32,575 nucleotides of DNA from Methylococcaceae bacterium NSP1-2 (GCA_002256685.1 NQJH01000017.1:1-32575); one strand, 5' to 3'; positions 1 through 9,535 are shown, counted from the stretch's first letter. Notes: generated from the sequence alone by a model not told the origin. Program-made: numbers and translations.

Positions 1-1
1 A

Positions 2-1762
2 ATTGATGCTAATAAATGGGCAGTCAGTTCACGAGGTTTTAACGGTCGTCGGGCTAATAAATTACTGGTTCTAATCGATGGTCGTAGTGCCTATACTCGT
101 TCTTTTGCTGGCGTATACTGGGAAAATCAGGATGTCATGATGGAAGACATCGACCGTATCGAAGTTATTCGAGGTCCAGGAGCAACCTTATGGGGAGCTA
201 ATGCAGTCAATGGTGTCATCAATATTATTAGCAAAAATTCATCGAAGACACAGGGTGGTTCATTAAATGCAGGCGGCGGCACTGAGGAGCAGGGTTTTGG
301 TTCATTTCGTTATGGCACAAAATTCGGTGCAGATACCACAGCTAGAGCCTACATCAAAGGCTTTAATCGTGGTCAGAACACCTTGTTATCAGGCAACAAA
401 GCGGGTGATGACTGGAGTAAAGTGCAAGGCGGTTTTCGTATGGATTCACAATTAAGCACACAGGATGCGCTAACCGTTCAAGGTGATATTTATCAAACCA
501 ATATCAATCAGTTTTCTTATTATGCACAACTGGCACCCCCTTTTCAGCTTACCGAAAATGATAGCGATCACGCGTATGGCGGTAATCTGCTCGGTAAATT
601 GCAACATACTTTTTCGCCAACGTCGGATTATTCGTTACAGTTTTATTACGATACTTACACGCGCAATGAAGTTCCACTCTATGAAAAACGCGATACACTG
701 GATATTGATTTTCAGCACCGTTTCACTTTATTAGACTGGCATGAAATTGTTTGGGGACTGGACTACCGTTTTGGTCATGACAAACTTATTGGTAAACAAA
801 TACAAAATGGTACAACTCCCTATAATATAAATCCAGCCAGTGTGAATGACCAAGTAATCAGTGGCTTTATTCAGGATGAAATGGCACTGATAGACAATAA
901 ACTCTGGTTAACGATAGGTTCCAAATTTGAACACAACGATTACAGTGGTTTCGAGGGTCAACCCTCCGCGAAGATTATGTGGGCTCCCCATAATCAACAT
1001 CGGCTGTGGGCTAGTGTTTCAAGAGCAGTACGCACACCATCACGCGCAGAACGAGATCTTACCGCACTGAATAGTGTTATTCCTCCACAAACTTTGCCCG
1101 TCTCACCTTTCAGAACACCGACTACGTCGATAGTCATCCAAGGCAATCCTGATTATCACTCTGAAGAAGTTATTACTTATGAATTAGGTTATAGAACAAC
1201 CTTTTCTAAATCGGCTTCTTTGGATGTAACAGGGTTTTACAATAATTACCGTGATCTGCGCTACTCGCGTACAAAGTTGCCGATATTCAATGGTAGATCC
1301 TTGATACAGCCTTTAACGTTTACCAACAATCTACAGGGTGAAACCTATGGTGTCGAAATCGCCACCGTTTGGCAAATGCTGGACTGGTGGCGTTGGGATG
1401 TTAATTACAGTTGGCTTCATACCCAATTGAATTACAGCGGAAGCGGTCCACAAACGGGTATCAGTCCTCAGCAACGTGTTTCAATGCGTGGCGCACTGTC
1501 ACCTCAAAAAGATATTGATTTGGATTTTTGGTTTCGTTATGTGGATACCAATACTGCCGTGGGTACATTTGGCAGTATTGATATCAAACCCTACGTTACA
1601 GTTGATCTGCGTGCGGCATGGCGACCTTATCAAGGCATTGAGTTATCCTTGGTTGGTCAAAACTTGTTGGCACAAAAACACCTAGAATATGTGAACGAAA
1701 ATCAAACCTTACCGACCGCAATCGACCGAGGCATGTACGGAAAAATAAGCTGGAATTTTTGA
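2..1762 (+). CDS. TonB-dependent receptor, 3' part (5' end off the window)
   Basis: This is an outer-membrane, TonB-energised receptor that would import or sense a ligand I cannot name. The frame is open to the left edge, so the first internal ATG (137) is not the start. The residues before it complete the end of the plug domain, with RGFNGRRANKLLVLIDGR and then IEVIRGPGATLWGANAVNG, the classic plug signature. The rest has the alternating pattern of a 22-strand barrel, with a family block SRAVRTPSRAERD. It ends ...GKISWNF, the usual C-terminal aromatic residue. The gene stops 3 bases before a YfiR-family gene and appears to be the first gene of a receptor/YfiR/hybrid-kinase unit. The N-terminal signal peptide and TonB box are outside the window. 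The family is certain; the ligand is unknown. Confidence 0.93.
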   Translation: MDANKWAVSSRGFNGRRANKLLVLIDGRSAYTRSFAGVYWENQDVMMEDIDRIEVIRGPGATLWGANAVNGVINIISKNSSKTQGGSLNAGGGTEEQGFGSFRYGTKFGADTTARAYIKGFNRGQNTLLSGNKAGDDWSKVQGGFRMDSQLSTQDALTVQGDIYQTNINQFSYYAQLAPPFQLTENDSDHAYGGNLLGKLQHTFSPTSDYSLQFYYDTYTRNEVPLYEKRDTLDIDFQHRFTLLDWHEIVWGLDYRFGHDKLIGKQIQNGTTPYNINPASVNDQVISGFIQDEMALIDNKLWLTIGSKFEHNDYSGFEGQPSAKIMWAPHNQHRLWASVSRAVRTPSRAERDLTALNSVIPPQTLPVSPFRTPTTSIVIQGNPDYHSEEVITYELGYRTTFSKSASLDVTGFYNNYRDLRYSRTKLPIFNGRSLIQPLTFTNNLQGETYGVEIATVWQMLDWWRWDVNYSWLHTQLNYSGSGPQTGISPQQRVSMRGALSPQKDIDLDFWFRYVDTNTAVGTFGSIDIKPYVTVDLRAAWRPYQGIELSLVGQNLLAQKHLEYVNENQTLPTAIDRGMYGKISWNF

Positions 1763-1765
1763 CCA

Positions 1766-2305
1766 ATGATCAAACAGGTCAAAAAATTCCTACTGCCATT
1801 ATTGGGTCTGGGGTTATTGCTCAACACCCAATCGCCCATATTTGCCCAGTCGCTGGAAGAGCAAACGGTCTTAGCGGCTTTGGCACTGAATATTGTGCGT
1901 TTCACCACTTGGCCACCCGAAACACAACTGCAAGAATCTATTGATTTCTGTGTGGTAGGCGATAACGTCGTGCAACAATCTTTTACCAGTATTGACCATA
2001 AAGCGGTGGGCGATAAAACGCTACAAATTATTAACCTATCGCGCTTGCAAAATTTTGAACAGTGTCATGTGCTTTATGTCAGTGAGTTAAAACAGAATAT
2101 TTTGCTACAAGTGTTTGTCGAAATAAAAAAACGTCCGCTACTGACTATCGGCGAAGGCTACGATTTTGCGGCGCAAGGTGGCATGGTTGGCATGGAAAAT
2201 CTAAATGGCAAAATTACACTACATGTCAACCTGCCCGTGATGCGGGAATCAAATTTGAATATCAGCGCACGCTTATTAAAGCTAGCGCATATTATCGGTA
2301 ATTAA
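1766..2305 (+). CDS. YfiR-family (DUF4154) periplasmic protein
   Basis: This 179-residue protein has a signal peptide: a basic start, a hydrophobic core to about residue 27, and an AQ site. The YfiR hallmarks follow: KIVRFT-WPP-like start of the mature domain (ALNIVRFTTWPP), FCVVGD, the CHVLYVS block, LLTIGEGYDFAAQGGMVGM, and a C-terminal NISARLLKLAHI helix. In Pseudomonas, YfiR is the periplasmic repressor of the CHASE8 diguanylate cyclase YfiN. The two cysteines seen here (FCVVGD and QCHVLY) may form one disulphide; the second conserved cysteine pair of Pseudomonas YfiR is absent. It lies 3 bases after the receptor gene and 4 bases before the hybrid kinase, whose N-terminal sensor is CHASE8-like, so it probably controls that kinase. 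A nearby ribosome-binding site is not obvious. Confidence 0.85.
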   Translation: MIKQVKKFLLPLLGLGLLLNTQSPIFAQSLEEQTVLAALALNIVRFTTWPPETQLQESIDFCVVGDNVVQQSFTSIDHKAVGDKTLQIINLSRLQNFEQCHVLYVSELKQNILLQVFVEIKKRPLLTIGEGYDFAAQGGMVGMENLNGKITLHVNLPVMRESNLNISARLLKLAHIIGN

Positions 2306-2309
2306 AATT

Positions 2310-5300
2310 ATGGCTATGAAATGGTTTAAGAATGCGCCGATACGGATAAAACTCATTTTAATCATGACTTTAACTACGATGCTGGCTCTATTTTTGGCAA
2401 CATCTGCCGTAGTGATTAACGAATACTTCACCAAAAAAGACGACACCGAAAAACAACTGGTATTAATCGCGGATATTATTGCGTGGAACGGTTCTGCCTC
2501 CTTGACTTTTCATGATGTTCAAACTGCTCAAGAAATGCTAAAAGGACTTAATAGCCAACCTAGCTTGCTGTCTGCTGATTTATATGACAATGCTGGCAAT
2601 GTTTTTGCATCGTACCAATCACCCAAAAAGTTGAAACCGAGCTTATCCAACATAGACATTAAAACGCTTATTAGCGTTTCGCAAAACCACGCGCCTCCAC
2701 AAAACCTGATTCAATCCCTGCACACCCAATTAACAGATTGGTATAGCCTAGTATTCAAACCCAGTATTAAAGAGCTAGGGTCACCACTTTATAAACAAAC
2801 TATTATTTATGATGACCATAATACCCTACATTTGCTCAGGCCCATTTTGTTGGATGGTGAACTGCAAGGTATTTTACATTTAGCCGATGATCAAAGTGGT
2901 TTGCAGGCGTTACTCGATAGATTTTATTTAATTATTAGTCTGATTGTCGCTTTTACAGGACTATCCCTTTTTATTGTTTCTACTAAATTACAACAAGTTT
3001 TTCTTGCTCCGCTATTAGAACTGATGCACGCCATGCAGACGGTTACTCATGAGAAAAATTTTACTCACCGCATCACGAAAATCAACGCTGATGAATTTGG
3101 CGAAATGGCGACTGTTTATAACACCATGTTGACTGAAATTCAGCAGCGCGACCAACAGTTGAGTCAACATCGAGCGCATCTGGAACAACAGGTGATTAGT
3201 CGTACCAAAGAATTATCGGAAAAAAATCAGAGCCTTGAAACTGCTATTCAGGATGCAATCACCGCAAAAGAAGGGGCTGAATCCGCCAGTAAAGCAAAAT
3301 CACAGTTTCTTGCCAGCATGAGCCATGAAATTCGTACACCGATAAATGGCGTACTTGGTATGACTGAACTGTTACTTAATACCGAACTTAATAGCCGTCA
3401 AATACGCTTAGCAGAAACTTCTTTTCGTTCTGCCGAAACATTACTAGGGATTATTAATAATATTTTGGATTTTTCTAAAATTGAGGCGGGGAAATTTTCG
3501 CTAGTTTATAGCGATATTGATTTGCGCGATTTACTGGAAGAAACAGCAGCAATGCTGTCGATTCAAGCACATAATAAAGGGCTGGAGTTAATTTTAAATT
3601 TACCCAATGAATTAAACGGCATAGTGCGTTGCGATGCAGAGAGACTGCGGCAAATATTAATTAATTTATTGAGTAATGCGATTAAATTTACCGAGCACGG
3701 CGAGGTTCAATTAAAAGTCACGCTATTAAATAGCACTGATAAACGGCAAGAATTATTGTTCGAAGTGATAGATACAGGTTCTGGTATTGCTGCTGAACAA
3801 CAACTGTTTATTTTTGATAGTTTTACGCAAGTGGATAACACGACCACACGGCGTTTCGGTGGCACGGGTTTAGGGTTGACCATTTCTAAACAATTAGTAG
3901 AGATAATGGATGGGCAGTTGGAGCTGAGTAGCACAGTGGGCAAAGGCTCTTGTTTCCACTTTCGCCTGACTTTAGAGCAGAACCAACAAACGGTACCTGA
4001 AAAACAGGATATTAATGTGCTACAAGGCTTAGCGGTGCTAGTGGTTGATGACAATGCCACTCATCGCGGTGTTCTTTGTAAGCAATTATCCTATTGGGGT
4101 ATGCACTGTGAGTGTGTGGAAAATGGCGAACTGGCTTTAAATGCCTTGCTCAAGGCGGCACTTCTACATAGACCTTTTCAAATCGTGGTGTTGGATTGGC
4201 ACATGCCGCGTATGGAAGGACCCGAACTGGCACTGGCGATTAGGGCAGAACCGCTGATACCTAAGTTATCAATCGTGTTATTAAGTTCAGATAACCTAAT
4301 ATTAAAAAGCAACAAAGATCATGACTATAAAATTGATTACTTTTTGAATAAACCTGTCACACAAAAAAAACTATTGCATTGTTTATTAGAGTTATTGAAT
4401 ATTAGGCAAAATCAGCAGCAATATGAACTTCAGTCGATGATAAAAAAACACATTAAATTAGCCGCCAATATATTGGTAGCCGAAGATAATCTGATTAATC
4501 AAGAAGTCTGCATGGGAATGTTACGCGCTATTGGCTGTCAGGTGCAGATAGCCGATAATGGCAAGAATGCAGTTCAGGCATTTGAACAAGGTCACTATGA
4601 TTTGATTTTAATGGATTGTCACATGCCAGACATGGATGGTTTTCAAAGTACGAGTGCTATTCGGCAACTTGAACAACTGTCCAGCAACTCTACCCATATT
4701 CCGATTATTGCGTTAACGGCTAAGCCTTTTAATCAACAACAACTGCAAATGACACTGGAAAAATGGCTACCTTCTCAAGAAAGTGAGATAGGGAAAACGA
4801 CCAGCATAGTAATCGAAACACCACTTATAAAAATGCCCAAATCTATTCTCAATACTGAAGCACTTGAAAATTTACGCCCCTTAATCACAGCCACTGGCGA
4901 AAGTGTGCTGAACAAGGCGATAGGGCTGTTTTTGAGTAGTGTGACAGAACAGCTGACTAACATGGGCAATGCGTTAAATAATCAAGATGCTAAGACCTTA
5001 ACTAAAATTGCCCATAGCTTTAAATCGGCTTGTGCCAACTTAGGAGCGCAAAACCTAGCCGATTATGCCGCTGCTATTGAAACACTGGCTAGGGCAGGGC
5101 AATTGCAAGGTGTTGGGGTGTTAATAACAACAATAACAAATGAATTACCCGCCATTTTAACGGCATTAAATGAAGAAATTACCCGTCTCCCTACTACACA
5201 AATTATACAAACTGTATCTGCTCTACAACAGAAGCGAATTTTACTCGTCGATGATGAATTAAGTTTTCGCTTAGTGAGTCGTGAAGCCTTGCAAGCCGCC

Positions 5301-7724
5301 GGTTTTATTATTGATGAAGCGGTTAATGGTCACCAAGCTTTGGAAAAAGTTAAGCAACAGTTACCTGATGTGATACTGCTCGATGCCATCATGGATGATG
5401 GACTGGATGGTTTTGAAACCTGCGTACTATTACGAGAAGTATCAGGCATGACCGATGTACCTATCATTATGTCAACTGGCTTAGGTGATATAGCGTCTAT
5501 TAATCGCGCTTTTGATGTAGGAGCGACTGATTTTATTATTAAGCCGCTTAACTATCCTCTTATTATTCATCGGTTAAATTTCATTTTAAGAGCGGGTCAC
5601 AATACCGCTGAATTGAGAAACAGTAAAATTCAACTAACAGCGGCGCAACGGATAGCACGTTTAGGTTATTGGACGTGGAATACAAAAACGAATCACTTTG
5701 AAATTTCTGCCCATTTGGCAAAATTGTGTGGGATTAAACTAGAAAGCTTTGATTATACGCAGGATTGTTTTTTTCAACTGGTTCATCACCAAGACCGCGA
5801 TTTTGTGAAAAAACTCTTTGCTAAGGTCTCGCAAGGTCAGTCAGAACAAAAAGCAGATTTTCGCTTACAAGTAGTCGATGCTGACCCTATTGTTGTTCAC
5901 CAGGAAATAGATGCCATCAACGATTCTGGTGAGCCCATTATTATCGGTACCATACAAGATATTACTGCCCGCATACAGGCAGAAGCCGAGCTTAGCATTG
6001 CCGCAATTGCCTTTGAGTCACAGGAAGGCATGATGATTACAGACAACCAATGTGTTGTTTTGCGCGTTAATCAGGCTTTTACCGACATCACTGGCTACAC
6101 GGCTAACGAAATTATCGGTAAGTCTCCGCGTAATCTCCGTTCAGGTCGTCATGATAAAGATTTTTATAATAAAATGTGGTGCAGTATTAACCAGACAAAT
6201 TCGTGGGCTGGTGAAATATGGAATCGACGTAAAAACAGTGAAGTTTTTCCGGTGTGGTTAACCATCTCCGCCGTCAAAAACTATAATGACAAAGTGACGC
6301 ATTATGTTAGTTCCTACACCGACATTTCTGAACGCAAAGCCAACGAGGAACAAATCAAACAACTCGCCTTCTATGATCCACTCACTGGACTTGCCAACCG
6401 ACGACTACTGTTAGAACAACTAAAACACAGCATCAACATAGAACGACGCGAAGGCAAACAACTAGCACTGCTGATGCTTGATCTGGATCGCTTCAAAAAT
6501 GTCAACGATAGATGGGGGCATCTTGCAGGCGATGAATTACTGCAACAAGTGGCGCAACGTATCAAAGCAAAATTGCGTGATGTGGATATGGTTGCACGTT
6601 TAGGTGGGGATGAATTTGTGGTGTTGCTGGAAAATATCAGTCACTCAGAAGATGCAGCTCGCATTGCCCAAATGATCATCGCCGATTTAGCCAAACCTTT
6701 TAGATTAATGCAAAGTGACAATGCGCGAATCGGTACTAGCATCGGTATTGCTTTGTACCCACAGCACGGTGACTCTGCACAAATCCTGATGGATAATGCG
6801 GATATTGCGCTGTATCAAGCTAAAGCGCAGGGGCGAGGTTGTTATGCTTACTTTTCAGAAGAGCTGACCCATGCTGTTCGAGAACGCATTGCATTAGAAT
6901 CACGTTTGCAAAAAGCAATTGAATTGCAGGAATTTCGCGTTTTCTTTCAGCCACAAGTGAATATTATTACTGGGCATATTACGGGAGCAGAAGCCCTAGT
7001 GCGTTGGCAAGATCCTATTGAGGGTTTGATACAACCCAACCAGTTTATTCCCCTCGCCGAAGAAACTAATCTAATTATTGAAATAGGGGAGTGGGTATTA
7101 CGCGAAACCTGTAAACAAGGTCGGCAATGGTTGGATGCAGGATTAGCACCATTAATCTTAGCCGTTAATGTGTCATCTAAGCAGTTTCGTCATATTAACA
7201 TAGTTGATTTAGTGACTCAGGTACTACATGAAACAGGCTTTCCGGCTCAGCAGTTGGAATTGGAAATAACGGAAAGTGGTTTGATGGAGTGCCAAGATAA
7301 TCAAACTGATGATAACCTGATGGTGAATAAAAATGGGGTTATTAGCATTCTAAATGACCTGCGTGCACTGGGTGTTCGCCTTGCTATTGATGATTTTGGT
7401 ACGGGCTATTCATCTTTAGCCTATCTCAAACGCTTCCCCTTGGATGTGTTGAAAATCGACAAGAGCTTTATTGATGACATTCCTAACTTAAAAGATGATA
7501 TGGAAATTGCTGCCACCATTATTGCAATGGGACGTAACTTAGGCTTTCAAGTGTTAGCCGAAGGCGTGGAAACTGCGGAACAATTGGCTTTTTTACAAGA
7601 AAAAGGCTGTGACACTTATCAAGGCTTTTTCAAAAATAAACCGATGCCAGCAGAAGCCTTTGCCAACTTATTGCGAGAAGACCGTACCCTGCCTTCGATT
7701 AATATAGATAACATCTCTATCTAA
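2310..7724 (+). CDS. CHASE8-like/HAMP hybrid histidine kinase with HPt, PAS and GGDEF-EAL output (1804 aa)
   Basis: This is an inner-membrane sensor that joins a phosphorelay to c-di-GMP turnover. Domains in order: TM1 about 13-35; periplasmic CHASE8-like region with IIAWNGSASLTFHD; TM2 about 205-227; HAMP; coiled coil; HisKA with H339 in SHEIRTP; HATPase with N456, DTGSGI (488-493) and FGGTGLGL; REC1 (D629); REC2 (D769); HPt (H902 in HSFKSACANLG); REC3 (D1025, K1078); two PAS domains about 1110-1345; GGDEF at 1432-1436 with an RDVD I-site; EAL at 1561-1563 with NVS, EITES, DDFGTG, LKIDKSF and EGVE all present. Both c-di-GMP domains therefore look catalytically intact. REC2 is odd: ALTA (801-804) runs straight into KPF, so about 20 residues usually found between them are missing. 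The ATG at 2316 is a possible alternative start. YfiR, encoded immediately upstream, is the likely periplasmic partner. Confidence 0.95.
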   Translation: MAMKWFKNAPIRIKLILIMTLTTMLALFLATSAVVINEYFTKKDDTEKQLVLIADIIAWNGSASLTFHDVQTAQEMLKGLNSQPSLLSADLYDNAGNVFASYQSPKKLKPSLSNIDIKTLISVSQNHAPPQNLIQSLHTQLTDWYSLVFKPSIKELGSPLYKQTIIYDDHNTLHLLRPILLDGELQGILHLADDQSGLQALLDRFYLIISLIVAFTGLSLFIVSTKLQQVFLAPLLELMHAMQTVTHEKNFTHRITKINADEFGEMATVYNTMLTEIQQRDQQLSQHRAHLEQQVISRTKELSEKNQSLETAIQDAITAKEGAESASKAKSQFLASMSHEIRTPINGVLGMTELLLNTELNSRQIRLAETSFRSAETLLGIINNILDFSKIEAGKFSLVYSDIDLRDLLEETAAMLSIQAHNKGLELILNLPNELNGIVRCDAERLRQILINLLSNAIKFTEHGEVQLKVTLLNSTDKRQELLFEVIDTGSGIAAEQQLFIFDSFTQVDNTTTRRFGGTGLGLTISKQLVEIMDGQLELSSTVGKGSCFHFRLTLEQNQQTVPEKQDINVLQGLAVLVVDDNATHRGVLCKQLSYWGMHCECVENGELALNALLKAALLHRPFQIVVLDWHMPRMEGPELALAIRAEPLIPKLSIVLLSSDNLILKSNKDHDYKIDYFLNKPVTQKKLLHCLLELLNIRQNQQQYELQSMIKKHIKLAANILVAEDNLINQEVCMGMLRAIGCQVQIADNGKNAVQAFEQGHYDLILMDCHMPDMDGFQSTSAIRQLEQLSSNSTHIPIIALTAKPFNQQQLQMTLEKWLPSQESEIGKTTSIVIETPLIKMPKSILNTEALENLRPLITATGESVLNKAIGLFLSSVTEQLTNMGNALNNQDAKTLTKIAHSFKSACANLGAQNLADYAAAIETLARAGQLQGVGVLITTITNELPAILTALNEEITRLPTTQIIQTVSALQQKRILLVDDELSFRLVSREALQAAGFIIDEAVNGHQALEKVKQQLPDVILLDAIMDDGLDGFETCVLLREVSGMTDVPIIMSTGLGDIASINRAFDVGATDFIIKPLNYPLIIHRLNFILRAGHNTAELRNSKIQLTAAQRIARLGYWTWNTKTNHFEISAHLAKLCGIKLESFDYTQDCFFQLVHHQDRDFVKKLFAKVSQGQSEQKADFRLQVVDADPIVVHQEIDAINDSGEPIIIGTIQDITARIQAEAELSIAAIAFESQEGMMITDNQCVVLRVNQAFTDITGYTANEIIGKSPRNLRSGRHDKDFYNKMWCSINQTNSWAGEIWNRRKNSEVFPVWLTISAVKNYNDKVTHYVSSYTDISERKANEEQIKQLAFYDPLTGLANRRLLLEQLKHSINIERREGKQLALLMLDLDRFKNVNDRWGHLAGDELLQQVAQRIKAKLRDVDMVARLGGDEFVVLLENISHSEDAARIAQMIIADLAKPFRLMQSDNARIGTSIGIALYPQHGDSAQILMDNADIALYQAKAQGRGCYAYFSEELTHAVRERIALESRLQKAIELQEFRVFFQPQVNIITGHITGAEALVRWQDPIEGLIQPNQFIPLAEETNLIIEIGEWVLRETCKQGRQWLDAGLAPLILAVNVSSKQFRHINIVDLVTQVLHETGFPAQQLELEITESGLMECQDNQTDDNLMVNKNGVISILNDLRALGVRLAIDDFGTGYSSLAYLKRFPLDVLKIDKSFIDDIPNLKDDMEIAATIIAMGRNLGFQVLAEGVETAEQLAFLQEKGCDTYQGFFKNKPMPAEAFANLLREDRTLPSINIDNISI

Positions 7725-7735
7725 ACGCTATTTAA

Positions 7736-8659
7736 CTATTTTCGATTTAATTGATCATAGACAACAACTTGATTTTTGCCATGCGCTTTAGCAAAGTAAA
7801 GCGCGTCATCGGCATTTTTTACGATGCTAATCATGGTGTCGCTAGGCGTACAATGGGCAACACCAAAACTACAAGTACAATGCCCCACCACTGAAAAAGA
7901 ATGATCAGCAATTATTTTGCATAATTTTTTGACAAAAGTAATCGTATTATTCAAGCTTTTTAGGTGTGGCACAATAATCATGAATTCCTCACCACCCCAA
8001 CGACCAAAACAATCTGAGAGGCGAATATTATCATTGATTAATTGCGCCATCTCTATCAAAACCACATCGCCTACTAAATGACCCTGCGTATCGTTAATTT
8101 TTTTGAAGTCATCAATATCAATTAATACCACACTAAACAAACTATTATAACGCGCCATATCGTAAATTTGTGCGTCCAAAACGTGGTTAAGGTGACTACG
8201 ATTGAACACTTTGGTGAGTTCATCATGTCGGTTGATTTCTACGAGTTCTTTGTTTTTTATCGCTAATAACGCATGAGCTTCTGCTAAACGGTTTTGCATG
8301 GCTTTCAGTTCGCAAATATCGACTTCAATAGTATATTTGACGGTTCGGTCATCTGACCAACATAAGGTTTTTTCATGATGCTGATACCAACAATCATTGT
8401 ATTCATTAAAACGTTCAAAAATTAGAGTGGTGTTATTAGGCTTACCCTGTTCATCAACTAATTGTTTAATTTTGCAATAATGACAAGGCGAATCTTCCTT
8501 ATAGATGGCTTCGTAGCAAACTTTATTGACACAGTCGCCATGCGCTTCTTTATACCTACGATTAGCATAAATGACTTGATAGGTTTTAATATCAACCACA
8601 TAAACACCAAAAGGAAACATCTCAAATAATGCTTCAAAAAGGTGGTTTTCTACCATCAT
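7736..8659 (-). CDS. Diguanylate cyclase with cysteine-rich PAS domain
   Basis: This soluble 307-residue protein is predicted to make c-di-GMP from two GTP. An N-terminal PAS-like domain (about 8-120) carries four clustered cysteines, C43, C48, C59 and C62, in the pattern C-x4-CY ... PC-x2-C. A short helix leads to a GGDEF domain (about 140-305) starting HDELTKVFNR. It has an active-site GGEEF at 222-226 and an RLSD product-inhibition site at 213-216, so it should be active and feedback-inhibited. The start overlaps the stop of the receiver gene in an ATGA; a second ATG follows directly (8656). As last gene of the NMT1-kinase/CheX/CheY operon it is the likely output. The ligand of the cysteine PAS (metal, redox or none) is not known. 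Confidence 0.92.
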   Translation of the reverse strand: MMVENHLFEALFEMFPFGVYVVDIKTYQVIYANRRYKEAHGDCVNKVCYEAIYKEDSPCHYCKIKQLVDEQGKPNNTTLIFERFNEYNDCWYQHHEKTLCWSDDRTVKYTIEVDICELKAMQNRLAEAHALLAIKNKELVEINRHDELTKVFNRSHLNHVLDAQIYDMARYNSLFSVVLIDIDDFKKINDTQGHLVGDVVLIEMAQLINDNIRLSDCFGRWGGEEFMIIVPHLKSLNNTITFVKKLCKIIADHSFSVVGHCTCSFGVAHCTPSDTMISIVKNADDALYFAKAHGKNQVVVYDQLNRK

Positions 8660-9033
8660 AATTTATATTTCTCGTAAACTTGATTGATCATTTCTGCCAA
8701 CTTATCGGCTTTAATGGGTTTTAAAATGTAACCTTTCGCACCGATGTCAATCGACTCAATCACCATTTGTTCTTGTCCATGCGAAGTGACCATAATAATT
8801 AACGCTTTGGGAAAACGATTAATAATTTGTCGTGTGGCTTCTATGCCATCCATATCGGGCATGGTGATGTCCATTGTTACCATATCAGGTTGATATTGTT
8901 GGTAATAGGCTAAAGCCTCCGTACCTGTCTTGCAGGAACAAATAACGGAATGCCCTATTTGTTCTAAAATTTGCGTTAATTTTTTGATGGTAATGGATGA
9001 ATCATCCACCACCATAACGCGTAAGCTATCCAT
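8656..9033 (-). CDS. CheY-like single-domain response regulator
   Basis: This 125-residue stand-alone receiver has the full active site: D10 and D11, phospho-acceptor D55 in MDITMPDMDG, T83 and K105-P106. I chose the ATG at 9033 because AGGAG lies about 6 bases upstream. The longer in-frame start at 9087 adds 18 residues unlike any receiver and would overlap the upstream gene. It has no DNA-binding domain. It probably takes phosphate from the CheA-like kinase of the same operon and acts by protein contact, perhaps on the diguanylate cyclase encoded just downstream with a 4-base overlap. The CheX-like protein encoded 34 bases upstream could remove the phosphate. Confidence 0.92.
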   Translation of the reverse strand: MDSLRVMVVDDSSITIKKLTQILEQIGHSVICSCKTGTEALAYYQQYQPDMVTMDITMPDMDGIEATRQIINRFPKALIIMVTSHGQEQMVIESIDIGAKGYILKPIKADKLAEMINQVYEKYKL

Positions 9034-9067
9034 GTAGTTCTCCTGCCTTATTTGGTTCTGTATAAAG

Positions 9068-9535
9068 TTACTTGAGCAAATAGACATCTAACGCACCGTA
9101 TTTTGTTATCAAATTGGCTTTATAAAACAAAGAATTTCGCTGACAGGCTATTTGTTGTGCAGCAGTGATTACCAGCGGCGGCGACATGATGATTTTTTTG
9201 TCAGTCTCATTAACATCTGCCAAGGTATTGCCTACGATAATGTTAATAATATCGCCTGCACTGTCAGTCAGTGCTTCTTCTTGTTCATCCTCTGCTATGT
9301 CTAAGTCAGCTGTATAGCGGGCGAAAATCTCATTAAAAAGACCCTTATCATAACTCAAGGCAACAAACATTTTGATACTGCCTTCTACATTAATTAACGA
9401 GGTTAAATAATTCAACTCCATTTTTTGAATAGTGTTTAACTCAGAGGTGGTACTGGTCGTTTCGATCATTAATTCGGTACTAAAAAAATCAATGACGGTG
9501 GACGACATTGCCCAATTAGGCGAATGTTCTGTCAT
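9068..9535 (-). CDS. CheX-like chemotaxis phosphatase domain protein
   Basis: This 155-residue protein resembles the CheC/CheX/FliY phosphatase family, which dephosphorylates CheY-P. The block DSAGDIINIIVGNTLADVN followed by SPPLV matches the family motif of an acidic residue and an asparagine in one helix with a proline about 22 residues on. The usual catalytic Glu of E-x2-N appears as Asp (D-I-I-N), so activity may be altered. The gene overlaps the end of the kinase gene by 20 bases if the ATG at 9535 is used. The ATG at 9508 would remove the overlap, and neither start has a strong ribosome-binding site. Sitting between a CheA-like kinase and a CheY-like receiver, a phosphatase role fits well. 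Confidence 0.75.
   Translation of the reverse strand: MTEHSPNWAMSSTVIDFFSTELMIETTSTTSELNTIQKMELNYLTSLINVEGSIKMFVALSYDKGLFNEIFARYTADLDIAEDEQEEALTDSAGDIINIIVGNTLADVNETDKKIIMSPPLVITAAQQIACQRNSLFYKANLITKYGALDVYLLK

Noticed and set aside
137..139. ATG at 137 as the start of the TonB receptor
   Set aside because: The upstream in-frame codons encode conserved plug residues (RGFNGRRANKLLVLIDGR).
9034..9087. Longer CheY-like start at 9087
   Set aside because: It overlaps the CheX-like gene and lacks a ribosome-binding site, while 9033 has AGGAG.
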